A stretch of 64,000 nt of DNA from Sporothrix humicola (Eukaryota > Ascomycota > Sordariomycetes > Ophiostomatales > Ophiostomataceae): assembly GCA_021396245.1 (NCBI GenBank), contig WNYE01000127.1, positions 1 through 64,000 of the forward strand, given 5' to 3'. A model generated the notes under the pieces. The model was not told where the DNA came from. It made no database searches and saw only the letters and a list, made by a program, of their open reading frames with translations. Positions 9,901 through 22,338 of this stretch are shown here, in pieces. The position numbers and the translations under genes are program-made. The number at the start of each line of letters is the position of its first letter. Position 1 is the stretch's first letter.

Positions 9901-12900
9901 CGTTCGAGACAACGACGTGCGCAAAAGAAAAACATACCAAACCACACCAAAATGCGCAAAAGACCCAAACAATATGGCAGCCTTGCGCCGTCTCTCTTTG
10001 TCGCTCCAGTCTCGGCCTTCCAAACGTTTATTTTGCTGAAACGTCGACATGATTTCATAATCCGGAATTTTTGGCTTCAGCCCATAAATTCCACGACTTG
10101 GCTTGCTGGTTTGCGTTGGCACTGTCTATTCCCCCGCGCCGTTTTGTCTGTCTTCCTTTCAGAGTCTCCCGGACCAAGAGGTTGTCCCTGAAATGCCGGC
10201 CGCAAATTCAAGTCTATTGTCTACGATCTACGGCAAGTTCCATTTCCCGTCCTTTTATCTCCGTCTGCCACGCCACGTCCACGAGGCTACAGCTTTTTTT
10301 GTCTTGCGTCTCCATGATCAGTCATCCTTGCCGGCTTCGTTTGAACACAAGGCTTCGCACAACCCCCCAAAAGTCTCCGCGGACAAGCCAAGCTTTAACC
10401 TTCCGAGCCTCGTCCTCCGTTGGTGCATCTTTGTGTGCGCCCAGGCCTTGGTTGGCTGTGTGGCTTGTTTCTTACTTTTTGTTGTTCTGAGTATTACGCC
10501 GTACACTGCCTTCATCGTTGTTGCTCCCGTGTAAGACGTCCCGACTGTCTGGAATCTTTTGCGTGTTTTGGTGAGATGTCCCGTGGTTTCCGTCAGTCAC
10601 CTGTTTACAGAGTGAGTACGTCGTACTTTTATCTGATCGCCTTCACTCTCTTTCCTGCTTTGTCTTCCCATTTTGTCTGCCCACGTAATCCGCAGTCACA
10701 TCCACGATAAAAGTCCCCGTTATTGAGGCAAGGCAGCAACTATTTTTGTCGAAATCGAAAGAGAGATCGTATCTCTGACACAGATGGTGCTTTGACAGGT
10801 TTCCCGATTTTGATTTTCTTTTCCTCGGGAAACTCAACCCCAACGTGCTCCTTCTGCAAGTTGCCGGCTGGCGTATCCGTACTCGCTGTTGTCAGTGCTG
10901 TACTCAACTGTTCTCAACTGTCACCGTTTTGCGACCACCGTATTCGTAATTTCTTACCTCTCGAAGCGCCCAATCGATGCCCTTGCTTCTGCCCTCACGT
11001 CCCTTCCGTCTTCCTTGCCTTTCTTTTCCCTTGCTATTTCCCTTGCTTTTGCGCAGGGCAGCGCTACATTCTGAAGGATTCTCCTGTTGCTTTCGCCAAT
11101 TGGTTTGACTCGATTGTCCAGTCGGAGCAAAGCTGACAGCCCGCACTTTCTCTCTTTTTTTCTTGCAATCCTTTGCAGGGGTCTGTGTGCATTTCGCTGG
11201 CTGTCAAAATCTGCTGTGTCTGTTCGTCTCATATCTCTTTCTCAGTATCTGGGGTTGGGCTAGAGCTAGAGCTGTCTGTTCGGCTGTGTCGCACAAAAGT
11301 ACTTTTGTGCAGGCGCAGGGAACAAAAATACTCTGAGTCTACATGCGATGCTACGAAGGGCACTCTCTCCCAAGTCGCCAGCAGCCTCTGTTTACTGCCG
11401 CTTCCTTCTCAACAGCCTCTCCGGCTTCTTCAATACTTTCTCTTTCTAGTCAATCGTCCGAAGCCTCGTAGGGTCTTGAGAACCTCTAAATCTAAAAGGG
11501 GTTTGATAGGGTTGATTTGCCCCGCCGACTGCCCAAACCTGCCAAAACGGGGCATATCTGACTATTGACTCTATTCTGAGATGGAGCTGAAGGCGCAAGC
11601 CAGTCTTGATACCCACGAGTTCGTAGGGCCCGAGTTCATAGGCAGGGACGTAGGGCCGATCTAGATCAACGCCTCTTTTGAAACGCCTCTTTTGACTTTG
11701 GCACTGGCAGTCCAACGGCAAGCCCTGACATCGCAAACTGTCCAAACATTGTCGTCAAACATCAATATTGCACTCGAGGACTGCACATCTCGTCTCGGAT
11801 GCGTCGTGGACGTCCTCCGTCTGACTTACCACTGTCAACGCCCAGCTGAGGCTCTGTTGTCTGTTGTCTGGTGTGGCTATCTTTGCATCGCTGCTCCGTA
11901 TTTGTGACTGTTGTTCTCGGGGTTTGCATGTTGCTCTATTTTTTGTTTATTTTTTGACTTTTATTTTCACTTTCTGTATCCATTTGGTGTCCATCTGTCT
12001 TCCTCACGATGCAACTTGTTGCATCTATTTAGAGATATTCGTAGATCTTTGCACTTTGTTGCTTCTTGTTACTATTCACAGAATTCTGTTATCGGGACTT
12101 TTACTCTGTAACTCTGCAACAGCCCCCAGCGCCAATCTAACCGCTCCTTTGGGCCTGTCGTAAAGGTAGTTGGAAAAAGAAAATAGAAACATACAACATA
12201 CAACAGACGACAGACACCGAAGACAGACACAGACGACGCCGGCATACACCGACTGCATCGTCGAAAACTGCCCAATCGAACTCTCCAGAAAATCGCCGCC
12301 AGGTTTCATCAGCCATCATCTGCCAGCTGGCATCCTTCGAAGGCATTCTGGTTTATTCGTCCTTGTCTATGGAGTATTCTACGACGGTTAGATCTCTACG
12401 ACACTCGATTCGGAATCAATGTGCGAGCTCAAACGTAGTCTGGCAATGGTAAGTCGCCGGTCGAACACCCTGGACAGTGAACGGTATCCGGAGATTTTGA
12501 CAGAAGCCCTGTGGCCTGGACCCAGAGGCCCTGGAGGCATAATTGGCCCGCACTTTGGAATTTTGGAATTTTGGAATTTTGGAATTGGCCCAACGGAGCG
12601 TCGACCAAAAAGGGTAGTTTTGTAAGACGAGTCGATGGCCGACCCAGGTGGCACACCCGCGCTAGCGGTCCAGACGGGCCCCACGGATCCATAGGGCGTA
12701 GCGCGCAAGCAAAAGCCTGGAGACCTGCAGGGTGGTGGAACAGGTGGCAGTGACAGCGGGCGGGTAGTAGCGAAAACGGTGAACGAAACGGTTGTCTCTT
12801 TAGATTCCTAAAAACGGTGCTCTCACAGACTCGCTTGTTTCTCGCGTTTCTTTCTGTTTTGCCTGCCCCAGGTTACGTCGCGATCTTTAGTTCTTACCTG

Positions 12901-13790
12901 CGCTCTGTTTCCTGTTTCGCCTGTCTTCTTACTGCTTACTACCCTGCCGCCCAGACTCGCACTCGATCCTGAGCCTCCAATCTGAGGGCAATCTGCGTTC
13001 CATTTTGCAGTGTTTTGGCTCTCTCTAGGGTTCCATTCGCGGGTTTACTCGTGGGTCAGGGCACTCCTCTCTCCCCTGCTCTTTGGAATTGCGCATTTCA
13101 AGTCGCGATGGGGAGTATGTCATGGTCAATGGGCCTCTTCTGTTTACGCTCGCTCGTAGATGCACGCATCGTCTGCGTGTAGTTACGAGCTATGACAAAT
13201 TGTGATGAATTGTAGTTTACGACGAGTTGACGATGTACAACTTACGGCATTGACTCAAGAAAGCCCGATTTTGGTCGGCGCCGTTTGTTTCCTTTCGTTT
13301 GTCGTCGTGCCGTCTCGGGATTTTCTCGACTTCTCAACCTCGCACTCGGACCATAGTCTATCCTTTTTCTCCACGGCTCCTTTCATTGATTCCTCTTTCC
13401 ACAAATCCACGCTATGAGGGAAGCGAAAACACACCAAAAAAATTGCTGTCGTACGCAGCTAACCTCGAACGGTGGACCCTGGATTTTGGTGCTCTTTTAG
13501 ATTTGCGTTGGTTTGGCTATCTATCCGCGTTAACTCCGTTTTGGTTTTTGATTTCTTACTCTCACAGTTTCGTTGCTGCCTCGTTCCTTCCTTCGTCATT
13601 TTTCGCTTGTCGACCGTTTGCTCCTTCCCATCCTTGGTCTCATCTTTTGCGTTCTTTCTTTTTGGGTTCTTTCTTTATTTTTTTTGGTCGCTCTTTCTTA
13701 TTCCCATTCCTTCGTTACGTTTACGCTCCTTCTTCTTTTCGTTCCTTCTTTTTTTGAACCTTCTCCCCCCCTTCACTCCTTCCTCATCCA
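6920..13790. other. Long gene-free stretch
   Basis: Nearly 7 kb without a convincing gene on either strand. The longest open frames (for example 7363-7851 plus and 7988-8509 minus) have no recognisable domain, no splice-supported extension and no coding-like composition. The plus strand is moderately C/T-rich, especially after about 10,100. No tRNA-like fold or transposon end was recognised. It could hold distal regulatory sequence or untranslated transcripts for the transporter gene downstream. Confidence 0.55.
12541..12591. repeat. 9-bp tandem repeat with flanking direct repeats
   Basis: The unit tggaatttt is repeated nearly four times (12554-12586) and is bounded by the direct repeat aattggccc at 12541-12549 and 12583-12591. 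It is probably a replication-slippage minisatellite. Confidence 0.75.
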
Positions 13791-14272
13791 AACTATAAAG
13801 ATATCCGGACCCCCTTTCTCTTCCACCGGATCACAACATCTTGTCCAAAGGAGTCAACCATCAATCGTTGCTTCATCACTTCATCACTACATCACTACTT
13901 CATCCCACAATACAGCAACACCTTCTCACCATCGACATAATACACAATACGGCACACATCGACAGCTCAGCCTCGATCACTCCATCACTCGATCACAATA
14001 TCACATCATCACCTTGTTCACTCATCTTCGTATTCTATTCTCTGCCTCTTTCTGCCTCCCTCATTGTTTCTATTTTTGTGATACCTCCTTTTGATACCAC
14101 TTTCTATAAAGTGAACTGAGCATCTTTCCCAGGCCTGTCCAGTAACACAACGCAAGACAGACAGCACAAAAAGCTCCTGCAACACACAACCACCGACTGT
14201 CTTACATAAACACAAGACATCAACATCTCCGGAGAAACAAGAACCTCGCACCCCAGCTTCATTTCCACCACA
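13791..14272 (+). promoter_or_regulatory. Proximal promoter/leader of the DHA2 transporter gene
   Basis: A C/T-rich tract up to about 13,790 is followed by two TATA-like motifs, actataaagat near 13,793 and TATAAA at 14105-14110. A CA-rich leader with several catcact-type short repeats (13,865-13,905) follows, leading to cacaATGG at 14273. Which TATA-like element is used cannot be decided from sequence. Confidence 0.35.
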
Positions 14273-16066
14273 ATGGCGTCAACACCAGACGTCAACAAGC
14301 CGTACCTGGCTGGCGACTCCGACGGCAACACCGCCGCTTCAACCCTCCGCGGCGATGTCGACAACATTGAGCCCGTCCCGGCCCCGGCCGACGCCACAGC
14401 CACTGAAAGCAGCGGCAACGACGAGCCCATTGCCACTGGCGGCGGCAAGGTCGAGATGGTCGGCGACAAGGCCGTCTTCAAGGCCACGCGCTCCTTCTAC
14501 CTGGCCTTCTCCGCCCTGCTCGTCCTCACCATTGCCGTCGCCCTCGACGCCACCACGCTTTCTGTTGCCCTGCCCACGATCAGTGCAGCGCTCGGCGGCA
14601 GCGCCCTCGAGGCCTTCTGGTCCGGTACCAGTTTCCTGCTGGCCAGCACGGTGCTGCAGCCCACCGTCGCCGCTCTCTCCAGCATCTTTGGCCGCAAGTA
14701 CATGATCTACCTCATGATCGTCTTCTTTGCTGCCGGCTCTCTGATTGCCGCCCTCGCCGGCAACTTTGCCGTTCTTATCGCCGGCCGTACCATTCAGGGC
14801 ATCGGCGGTGGTGGTCTGGTTGCCCTGACAGAAGTGGTCGTGACGGACTTGGTGCCCCTGGCTTTCCGTCCGGCCTGGTTCTCAACCCTCAGTGCCATGT
14901 GGAGTATCGGCACTGTCACTGGTCCCCTGATCGGTGCCGGCTTTACTGAGAACGTTTCGTGGCGCTGGATCTTCTACATCAACCTGCCCCTCATTGGTCT
15001 CGGCCTCGGCTTTGTCGTTCTGTTCCTGCACCAGTCCAAGATCCCCGGCGGCATCGCCCAGAAGCTCGGCCGCTTCGACTGGTTCGGCTCGTTCCTGTTT
15101 ACCGCTGGCACCACGTCTTTCCTGTACGGCCTGACCACCGGTGGCGTCGCCAACCCCTGGAGCTCCTACAAGGTGCTCGTGCCGCTCATCATCGGTCCTT
15201 TTGTCGTTCTCGGCTTCGGCGTCTACGAGTTCAAGTTTGCCACCGAGCCCATCATCAGCAAGCGCATCTTCAACAACCGCGACATGCTCCTCACCTACAT
15301 CATGACCATCCTGCACGGCGCCATTCTCTGGTCCCTCCTGTACTTTTTGCCCCTCTACTACCAGGCCGTCCAGGGCTACTCGCCCATCATTTCCGCCGTC
15401 GCCGTCCTGCCCGAGACTCTTACGGTTGCCCCCGCCGCCGGCGCCGTCGGTGTCATTGCCGGCATCACCGGCCGATACCGCTGGTCGCTGTGGGCCGGTT
15501 GGTTCCTGACCACGCTCGGCAGCGGCCTGCTGCTGCTGCTCGGTCCCAAGACCTCCATTGCCCAGTGGATCTGGCTCAACATCCCCGTCGGCATCGGCAG
15601 CGGCATGCTCTTCCCCGCCATGGGGCTGTCGATCCAGGCCGCCTGCGAGCCCGAGCTCAACGCCCAGGCCACCGCCTTTTTCTCGTTCCTGCGCACCCTC
15701 GGCCAGTCCATTGGCATTGCCGTCTCCGGCGTCATCTTCCAGAACTCGTTCAAGAAGAAGCTGTCCGCCCTCCCCGCCTTCGCCGCCCTCGCCGACCAGT
15801 ACTCGCGCGACGCCACGTCCGTCGTCAGCGTCATCAACGCCATGGACGCCGGCCCCGCCAAGACCGACATCATCCAGGCCTACAGCGACTCGATCCGCGT
15901 CATCTACATCTCGTTGGTGGCGTTCTCGGGCTTCTGCTTCCTGCTGACTCTCGTCATCCGCGGCTACTCGCTCAACCAGGAGCACGTCACCAACCAGGGC
16001 CTCGTCGACAATTCCAAGTCCAAGGACACAAACGAGGCCACCGCCGAGAAGATGGTTGCTCCTTGA
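14273..16066 (+). CDS. MFS transporter, DHA2 (14-TM drug:H+ antiporter) family
   Basis: Single-exon plasma-membrane exporter of the major facilitator superfamily, 597 residues, which is typical DHA2 length. After a hydrophilic Ala/Asp-rich tail of about 73 residues comes TM1 with the DHA2 motif LDATTLSVALPTIS (91-104). The loop 2-3 motif A is seen as FGRKY (139-143), GRTIQGIGGGGL at 171-182, and antiporter motif C as SIGTVTGPLIGAGF (211-224) followed by SWRWIFYINLP. Multiple further hydrophobic helices and a charged C-terminal tail follow. Family members export toxins, fungicides, fatty acids or siderophores; the substrate here cannot be inferred. No biosynthetic core gene adjoins it: the nearest genes are about 4.5 kb downstream and nearly 8 kb upstream. 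Large antisense open frames in this region are GC-bias shadows. Confidence 0.92.
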   Translation: MASTPDVNKPYLAGDSDGNTAASTLRGDVDNIEPVPAPADATATESSGNDEPIATGGGKVEMVGDKAVFKATRSFYLAFSALLVLTIAVALDATTLSVALPTISAALGGSALEAFWSGTSFLLASTVLQPTVAALSSIFGRKYMIYLMIVFFAAGSLIAALAGNFAVLIAGRTIQGIGGGGLVALTEVVVTDLVPLAFRPAWFSTLSAMWSIGTVTGPLIGAGFTENVSWRWIFYINLPLIGLGLGFVVLFLHQSKIPGGIAQKLGRFDWFGSFLFTAGTTSFLYGLTTGGVANPWSSYKVLVPLIIGPFVVLGFGVYEFKFATEPIISKRIFNNRDMLLTYIMTILHGAILWSLLYFLPLYYQAVQGYSPIISAVAVLPETLTVAPAAGAVGVIAGITGRYRWSLWAGWFLTTLGSGLLLLLGPKTSIAQWIWLNIPVGIGSGMLFPAMGLSIQAACEPELNAQATAFFSFLRTLGQSIGIAVSGVIFQNSFKKKLSALPAFAALADQYSRDATSVVSVINAMDAGPAKTDIIQAYSDSIRVIYISLVAFSGFCFLLTLVIRGYSLNQEHVTNQGLVDNSKSKDTNEATAEKMVAP

Positions 16067-19000
16067 ACACTCCACTCTTTTTTATCATCCTTCTTCCTCC
16101 ATCTCATCTCTTAATATTTGCATAGATCTCTCCCTCATTTTTGGTTATCAGCAAAGCGATCTTTTCTTGTCATTCTTTTTCGGGTCTTGTTTTCTGGCGT
16201 TTATACCATGGCGTGATTTTTTTGTCATCTTCCTCTCCTAATCTCTCATCGTCTCTCTTTGCTGGGCATCTGTTTTTGACATGATGAATATATAGAATAG
16301 AATCATATGGGTCTGGGGCAGGACGCTCTTACCTGCTCGTCTTTTGGTCGTCATATCGTTTTTGGAATATCAGAAATGGACAAACACCAAATCTTAATAG
16401 AAAATATAAGTATATATAAAAATGAAGTCTCCAAAACGTGAAAGATAAGGATTCTGTGATTGATATCGAAGATGGGTACCCGCCGTCAAGATAAGGTCGT
16501 GCAACGTCGAGTTCAGGGCTGGAAGAGGCACAACCCGAGAACAAGAAAGGAAAAGATAACAAGAACCAGGCTGCTGGGAACTTGTTGATTTATCACTTTT
16601 TTCGTCTAGAGGCTCTTGAGCTCGAATGTCCTGGGATTTTTGGGATCCAGTGAGGCAACGTTACCATCACGGTCAGTCTTGCCCTGGGAAGAGAGCGAGG
16701 ACTGAAAAAGACTTCACAAACAGGGCAAATCGAGCCGACTTGTAGCATTCTGACTGTGGGGATGGACGAACAACGTGGAATGGTATAACGACACTCCTTT
16801 TACCCCAGACTAACCAAACACTGGATGATATCTCGGGTTAGACAAGGCTGCTATTGATCCAGGAACTGATTTTGATCTCGCATGGTTTTGTAAAATGATC
16901 GAAAAAGAGAGAAAAGAGGAAAATAAAAGCAAGCGCAGCCTGCCATCAAATGATAGATAGGCTCAGCACAACACAGAGGTCAATTTTAAGCTCTCTTTGA
17001 CTAGGTTACACATAACAGCAGTTCCTTTCCTCACAAACATTACCTTTTACTTTTTTAAAAAAAAAAAAGAAATTCGAAGCTTGCGAGAACACAATGAGAA
17101 TGGAAAAGAAGGATCACGTTATCCCATCCGACGTCGGGAAGAGTTTCCTCGCTCACTCACATGGTCATCCAAAAGTTTTTCACAGTACAAAAATGGCGGA
17201 GACTGTTCCCGGAGTGTCCGTGGAAGACTGCCAAGTATGTACACATGCAAACAAAAGGAGGCGCCAAAGTAAAGGGGAGCTGGGTGGGGAAACCGATGGT
17301 GAGAGAGAGAGAGAGCGTGTGTGTGTAGGAGAGAATAAGACTCCAACAGGAGCACGATAAAATAAGAATAACCTCCATCGCCCAAGGAGTGAACAAAATT
17401 AAACTGCCGGGGCCTGCGAAGCTTGTTTCCAGCCGGAGTGGAGGAAGTGTCTGTTTTCTTGACATATTTGATATTTGCCTGAAAACAAAGACAAACAAGA
17501 CCGGAGTCTAGGCATCGCCTGGCAATATATTGCACACCCTCAAGTCATCGCCCCAGTCACCATCGCCCCAAAATTCCCAAAGAAGACTTCTTTCCGGGGT
17601 CGCCATTCACACAAAAGGAGTGCAGCCGGAGTTTGAGGAGTATGCGATGGATGTCCATGTGTTGGCTAACAAATGTCCAAAAAGCCCGCCATGGAAGGCG
17701 TGGTCGACCGGCCTTCCCCTTCGCCATCGACTTCGCCTAAATTTTTGTATTTGGCCGAGCGGCTGTGCCTGCACTTTTCATTTTACTTCCTACAAAAATC
17801 GCACAATCCTGAGACTTCCAAGACTCCTGTTTTGTTTCTGTCTTCCTTCTGCACTCCTGCAGGCACTGCTTTTTACGTCTTGCTTTTTGTCTTTTTGCTG
17901 TGCCCACGGACATTGCCTGTTTAATGTTGTTCATGTCCTGTCCGGATGAATGGGGGCCTGTCCCGGGAAAAAAGTGGAAAGGCCACACAAGAAGCACGCG
18001 TTACGCCCAACAATGCCCCAGAAAATAAAAGGCAGAAATCAAAGTAAGAGAAGGCGCCCCCAAATCACGGCAGTACTCGTACTGAAGCGAGTGGGCCGGC
18101 AAAGGTAATAATAGAAATACAACGGTAATATATCACAGCCAACAATTAACAATCAACAATCAACAGTCGCAGCCATTGTCTCTTTTTGGTGGCATGTTCC
18201 GGCCGAGGCGCTTAATTGTTTACCAGGTATATTTTAGGTACGTTGTTTTTGAAGATGAATGCCCTCATCGACTGGCGTGATCTTTTGACTTTTAGCTCCT
18301 AGCAGTTCAAGACGCAGTGAACTGTTGAGCCATCTGTGTGCTAGTATGGACACTGCTCTTTTTTTTTTCTTTCCTATTTACTTTTCCAGTTTTATTTTTG
18401 ATTTAATTCATGTAAAAACGTGTCAATCACTTTACACAGTGGCAAAAAGTATGCAAGTAAACAAGTACAAGGCACCCAACACGTGGCTTTGCCTCCCAAT
18501 AAGGGAAGTTTGACACGAGAATATCCACCAACCAGCGTGCCGGCAAGTGTTTGTCAGCTTCTGTATGTGTATGCTTGTACGCCTCGTAGCGAAGCTCGGT
18601 TTACGAACAAGAAGCATATGAAAGACGGGATGTGCTTCACGTGGAGAGCAGAATATAAAACAAAATAAAAACTGGGGAGCGGTTGGAGCGGCGGTATGGG
18701 TGAGGTATAATGAGAGTTGTGAGTTTTTTTAAACAAAAAAATGAGGCGACCGCGTGGTCTGCAAACATTAAATCCAAAATCCAAAACATCCGAGCACGGG
18801 GTAGATTAGACGCTCGATCATTGCAGAACACGGGGCCCAACATGTTCAAAGCTCAACAACAGGCAGTTCTTCTAGAAACACGGCAAAGAGTAGAGTTGGC
18901 AACAGGCATATGGCAGGCACACAATTGACACGCCCCATCGGCGGCATATCGGCCGACAAAAAAGACAGACATCAGGCAGTGGTCTGCCGCTCCTGTTGAG

Positions 19001-20630
19001 AGCCGGGCCACGGCTAGACACTGGACACTGGACAATGGACGCTGGACAACGAATAATGAGACTGCCCACTGACCCGGTGGAAACAGAAGGCCCCCTTTTT
19101 TATGTAATACTTTTTAGAAAAGAGGGAAGCGAGGTTTGGGGGTTGGAGATGAGGGTCACATTTTATTTACATTTTACGATCTGTTTTTCCACACCCCCTT
19201 GAGCGGATCGACAAACCCATCTCGATTTACCACGTGTAAGAATACTTTGCACATACGCACATGGGGCGTGTAAATATGAGAGCGTGGTTCACATTACAGG
19301 AGGCGGAATATGTCAGATGGAGTACGTGAGCTGGTGATGTGATGAGGTGGAGATGTAGTGAGAAGGTTAGGTGACTTGTGAACATGGATTTTGTCAACTT
19401 CCATCGGCAACATTAGCAATATTCAGAACCAGGTACAATATAAGTTTGAAGAAAATAATACAATGAAAGAAAACTGCCGACAAGGCCAAGACTCGTTCAA
19501 TAAGATTTGCTGCAAAAATCAACTGCAAACTCTGTAAAGCCGCATCGAACACATCGAACAATAGCTGTTTTCTCTTTCGTCGCCTTTGTGAATCGCCAAG
19601 AAATACGGGGTAAGGGCTTTTACCAGTCTTGGAAAAGTCTTGGCCGGCCAGTGTTTTTTTTTTCTTTTTTGTGGTTCTGCAATTCACGTAAAGTGCGATG
19701 ACGACAGCTGAGATATATACGTGGAATAAGTGACAGAATTTATTGGGAGTCAGAGCTCGATTGTCATTTTGCCGAGAAACAATAAGAGTGCATATTTGCG
19801 AGCTTGTTTGTCGTGTCCAAGGGGCAAAAGGGGTAAAGAAATAAAAAGAAATAAATAGGAATAAAGAAAAAAGCTTGTTCGGCAAGGGGCGAGAAAATAT
19901 GGTTATTCACGAGAACCAAACACCCATCTATTCATCTGGCAGTTTGCACATTGCACTGTCAACAAGATCTGTAGATCTGATGCGATTTCTTTAATATATG
20001 CGAGTCTTTATTGCTTCACCACACTCTCACTCCGGTTGACGATCTCGCCATGCTCCTAATCATACAATCACTTGGCCTTTTCTGGACTTGCATGCACTCG
20101 TCTCGGTGCCGGGGCCGAATCCGGCTTGGCAACTTCTGTATTGTGTCGAGACCAAAAGGAAGACGGCACTGGGCGGAGCATTTCTCCCATTCCTCTATTC
20201 CTCTATTCCTCAAATCCTCACAGTATTATTCTCTCTTCCTTCTAGCACGTGGAAATTATGGTTAAGCAGAGTGGCGGCAGAACAGGCCGCCTCCCATTTG
20301 CTTTCGGATGTGCCGCTGGACCATGCAATATAAAATCGAGTAAAAAAGAAAGCAGGTACGCGCGTCCCCATGCACGGTGATTTTGCACTATTACGAGCTT
20401 TCAATATTCACTCTTTCGTTTTTCGCTTTACGTTTCCCCCTTTTCTGGTTCAGACCATCTAGACCTTTTGTCAAAGGGTGGTCATCGCGGTAGTTCGGAG
20501 CGAGCAAAAAGTGTAATTGATTAAGTCTAGACTGAGGAAAGACAACGGCGAAAAAAAAGAAAGGAAATACGCCAAAACTGTGCAAACCAGAAAATATGAG
20601 AAAAGAGTCCACACAGACCACACACACCAC
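16067..20630. other. Gene-free stretch between convergent transporter and SDR genes
   Basis: About 4.5 kb containing the 3' flanks of both genes. Simple-sequence tracts include GA/GT runs near 17,300-17,330 and poly-A near 17,060. Open frames are short with no recognisable domains. No RNA gene was seen. Confidence 0.55.
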
Positions 20631-21680
20631 TTATATCTTTGCGAGCTCCTCATTGGTCCAGTCCCACAGCTTTGCAGCCAGCTTGGGATCCTGGGCCACC
20701 TTGTCGAGATCGCTGTTGCTCATCTTGCCGACCGGGTAGTACACTGCACCATTCACGAGCTCGCTCTTCTTGGCGGCGGCGGCTGCCCACACCTGGTTGT
20801 AGCAGCCTTGCTCGGGAGCGACAATGGGGTCGGCACCCAGCAGAGTGTTGGCTATGTAGACAAACTTCTTGCGCATGTAGCTGAGCTCGGTGACAAGACC
20901 GGTCTCAACGACACCGGGGTGGACTGAAAGGGCAGTGATGCTGGGATGGCGTTTAGCCAGTTCGCGGGCGTACACAATATTGGCGAGCTTGCTTTGGCTG
21001 TTTTTGTTAGGACAGTGAGTCAAAAATAGTTGCCAGTAGGAGGGGGACTCACCCATATCTGATCCATGATCCAAAGACGGTGTCCATGGGCGTGCGCACC
21101 TGGTCAAAGGCCACGCCCTGCTTTGGATGCCCTCGCCAGCCAGTCGATGTCAGGCAAATAACACGCACATCGGATCCAGGCTCAGCAGCCGTCCTCTGTA
21201 GGACAGGCAGCAGTCCCTGGATGACAGCACTGTTTGCCATGTGATTGACGCCAAACTGCAGCTCATAACCGTCCTTGGTCAGCGACGGCGGCTTGGCCAT
21301 GATGCCCGCATTGCACATTAGGATATCGAGCCGGTCGTGGGCAAACCGGGCGACGGCGGCCTTGACAGTCGGGAGGGAGGTCATGTCAAGCTCGAGAAAA
21401 GTTGAGGGGACGCCATAGGGCTTGAGGGCCGCGGCGAGAGATTCGGCAGCCTTGGCGTCGCGGCCAGTGAAGTAGACATGGGTAGGGTTGTGCTTGGCGA
21501 AAGCGAGGATTGATTCGCGGCCGAGGCCATTGGTTCCTGTCAAAACAGAGTTAACATTTCTGTCGACATATTTGGTGGTTGTTGACCTCTATGTGTGAGC
21601 TTACCTCCTGTCACAAAAATGACTTTGCCGGCTAAAGACGGAATGTCCTTGTTAGGGTTGAAGTTGGTGACGCCTGCCAT
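20631..21680 (-). CDS. Short-chain dehydrogenase/reductase (classical Rossmann SDR)
   Basis: NAD(P)-dependent oxidoreductase, 308 residues from three exons: 21680-21605, 21536-21053 and 20997-20631. Intron 1 (68 bp) and intron 2 (55 bp, GTGAGT donor, CCTAAC branch) both restore conserved motifs. Splice 1 completes the cofactor motif TGGTNGLGR at residues 24-32. Splice 2 completes the catalytic YGQSK, giving Tyr186 and Lys190 of YxxxK. NAG occurs in LMCNAGIMAKP, the catalytic Ser is within CLTSTGW, and the post-active-site VHPGVVETG is present. It resembles the retinol-dehydrogenase/WWOX-like SDRs common in fungi; the substrate is unknown. It is divergent from the bZIP gene, with 658 bp between start codons, so co-regulation is possible but inferred. 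Confidence 0.9.
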
Positions 21681-22338
21681 CGTGAGGCTGTGATGAGTGG
21701 ATGATGTGTGTGGTGTGAGAAGATGGTGTTTATTTGGAGGCTAGAAAATCGTACAGAATTGTTTGAAATTGATGATCTTGAGAAATGCAGATACCCCTTT
21801 ATCAAAGTCCATACTTGAAGAAAGCTCCTTCCTCCTTTTTATAAGAATTTTGTCGTCACGATCGCTCTTGCCTTCCATGGATTTCTGGTCGTCTTGATGT
21901 CTTGAGGCAGGCGCAATCGTGAGGTCCCAGAATCTCTTGCACGTCATTGGCTGCATAAGTCTCCGAAAACAAAGCTAAACCCAAAAGGCCACTAGCGCGT
22001 AAGCATTTCTGCTTCTGTTGATCTCCCCAAAGAACGAAAACGAGGAAGGCTCGCAGGCCTTGTGCTAGCAGGGATCACAGGGCAAGAGCGGGCCCACAGC
22101 GATGATTGCCTCTTTGGGGCATAGCCCATAAGCATGGAAGGCGCGACACAACCAACAAAGGAGAGATCCGATCCCATCTGACGTCGACTTCGCAGCCTTT
22201 CCCTCGTTTCTTTCCTTTCTTCGCCTTTTCAACATCCAAAAGGAGGCTTTATTTTCAATCATTCTCTCTCATTCCACGCAAACGACGCGCAAGTGGAGAG
22301 GCCTAGACTAGACACAGGACGATAACAAACTCCTACGA
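21681..22338. promoter_or_regulatory. Shared divergent intergenic region (SDR / bZIP)
   Basis: 658 bp separate the two start codons. The plus strand becomes CT-rich at about 22,190-22,270 just before the bZIP start. No specific operator was identified. A bidirectional promoter is an inference from layout. Confidence 0.4.

Noticed and set aside
14882..16125. Long open frames antisense to and in a second frame of the DHA2 transporter (388-397 codons)
   Set aside because: They are produced by GC-rich third positions of the real gene; translations are compositionally biased (Gly/Asp/Glu or Arg/His/Pro) with no domain.
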